Assembly: GCA_964549785.1 (NCBI GenBank)
Contig: CAZJXA010000059.1
Location: 1 to 16,187 of the forward strand
Direction: 5' to 3'
From: JBEIUO01 sp964549785
GTDB taxonomy: Bacteria > Planctomycetota > Phycisphaerae > Phycisphaerales > UBA1924
DNA length: 16,187 bases
The translations under genes were made by a program, and so were the position numbers. Below the pieces are notes generated by a model, which did no database searches, had not been told where the DNA came from, and saw only the letters and a program-made list of their open reading frames with translations. The stretch's first letter is position 1, and each line of letters starts with the position of its first letter. Below are positions 15,498 to 16,187 of this stretch, piece by piece.

Positions 15498-16064
15498 TCA
15501 GGCGGAAGTTCGGTCCACGATCCGGTACAACTCGCGCTCGCCCCGACCCCTGACGGGGTAATCCTTGCGGAGCGGATGCCCGGGGTAGTCGGCCCACAAC
15601 AGAATCCGTCGAAGATCCGGGTGGTTGCGGAAGCGAACCCCGAACATGTCAAAGACTTCCCGTTCCATCCATTCGGCCCCGGGCCACAGGTCCGTCACCG
15701 AATCAATCCACAACGCCGGGTCCTCGACGATCCCGTCGGTGGGGAGCGACGGATCCACATAGGTTTTGACGAAAAACCGGTCGTCCCGCGCGAACGACAG
15801 CAGGTTGTAGACCACGCCGAATCGCCCGGGCATGTCGACCGGATAGCCCAGGTAATCGACGCCGCCCAAATCGGAGAGGAAGTTGAATCCGCAGCGCGGA
15901 TCGCTCTTTAGGAACGCCATCACCTCGTGCAGATCGGTGGGGCTGACTATCAGCGAAGATTGCCCTCGAAACTCCGTTCCCTTGAACTTTTTGGACGGAA
16001 AGGCGGCTCGTACCGCGCCGAAAACCGGGTGATCCAACGTTGGCGACGCGGAAGGTGTGGACAT
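15498..16064 (-). CDS. nuoC: NADH-quinone oxidoreductase subunit C
   Basis: Peripheral-arm subunit (30 kDa type) of respiratory complex I, on the cytoplasmic side of the inner membrane. The 188-residue product is of usual length for a separate NuoC (not a NuoCD fusion). The family signature is clear at 131-170: EWMEREVFDMFGVRF followed by NHPDLRRILLWADYPGHPLRKDYP. Upstream, FLSDLGGVDYLGYP (62-75) and RFGVVYNLLSF (81-91) also match. There is no SD; a TACGCT hexamer ends 8 nt before ATG 16064, so the mRNA may have almost no leader. Normally nuoD follows nuoC; here a lipoprotein gene follows instead. The upstream gene, beyond the window edge, would be expected to be nuoB. Confidence 0.96.
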   Translation of the reverse strand: MSTPSASPTLDHPVFGAVRAAFPSKKFKGTEFRGQSSLIVSPTDLHEVMAFLKSDPRCGFNFLSDLGGVDYLGYPVDMPGRFGVVYNLLSFARDDRFFVKTYVDPSLPTDGIVEDPALWIDSVTDLWPGAEWMEREVFDMFGVRFRNHPDLRRILLWADYPGHPLRKDYPVRGRGERELYRIVDRTSA

Positions 16065-16072
16065 TCAAACTA

Positions 16073-16078
16073 AGCGTA
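16073..16078 (-). promoter_or_regulatory. TAnnnT -10-like hexamer next to the nuoC start
   Basis: On the minus strand TACGCT ends 8 nt before ATG 16064, with no SD between. No -35 match is seen 17 nt upstream. Evidence is pattern and position only. Confidence 0.3.
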
Positions 16079-16187
16079 GGAGCGGGTTTTTGATTCCGGC
16101 TGGTTTTACGCTCGCCATGCGACAACCCCTGCAGGGAGCGAGGTCGGTGATGCACCGTCGTCAATCGCCCAAGCCACCGGGCCCCCG

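Noticed and set aside
16161..16187. Possible C-terminus of nuoB on the minus strand (ending ...PGGLGD, stop at 16163-16161)
   Set aside because: The position and strand fit a nuoB-nuoC order, but only about eight residues are visible and they are not diagnostic.

Overview
The window reads as a chromosomal segment of a GC-rich planctomycete, most likely class Phycisphaerae. This is inferred from gene content: tandem clpP paralogs, a two-domain 3-keto-disaccharide hydrolase (DUF1080) protein, a planctomycete-style HU protein with a C-terminal tail, a degraded member of the signal-anchor plus C-terminal CxxCGYDLRG...CPECG zinc-ribbon family, a Tat-exported epimerase-like protein, and several clade-restricted lipoproteins. 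I see no tRNA or rRNA, CRISPR array, integrase, transposase or prophage genes.

Layout. 1-301: leader of clpP1, no recognisable gene. 302-1674: clpP1, clpP2 and a clean intrinsic terminator. 1744-3205: a decay zone with a nonsense-interrupted zinc-ribbon gene (+), an 18-bp tandem duplication, and an epimerase gene (-) that has lost its middle. 3367-4026: a YjdF-like (DUF2238) membrane protein. 4206-4553: rpsP, starting at a TTG. 4668-5027 (-): a CoA-binding-fold protein. 5157-7770 (+): the DUF1080 protein, then quinolinate synthase nadA. 7816-8211 (-): HU, with a long upstream region holding a sigma70-like promoter, a hairpin and an AT-rich patch. 8708-10801 (-): a DinG/XPD-type helicase. 10917-14511 (+): an operon of a PrsW-type membrane protease, a MoxR AAA+ ATPase and an unknown lipoprotein, joined by two 4-base GTGA overlaps. 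14495-15403 (-): a second unknown lipoprotein. 15498-16064 (-): nuoC.

Most genes are housekeeping: proteolysis, translation, NAD synthesis, nucleoid structure, DNA unwinding and respiration. The part closest to an undescribed system is the translationally coupled PrsW-MoxR-lipoprotein operon, which could be an envelope quality-control or signalling unit; that function is inference. Two patterns go beyond single genes. First, several genes without a Shine-Dalgarno sequence (yjdF-like, nadA, dinG, prsW, nuoC) have a TAnnnT hexamer 6-10 nt before the start codon, as expected for leaderless or nearly leaderless mRNAs, whereas clpP1, rpsP, the CoA-binding gene, the DUF1080 gene, HU and the 14495-15403 lipoprotein gene have purine-rich SD sequences. 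Second, two neighbouring genes in one stretch are visibly broken.
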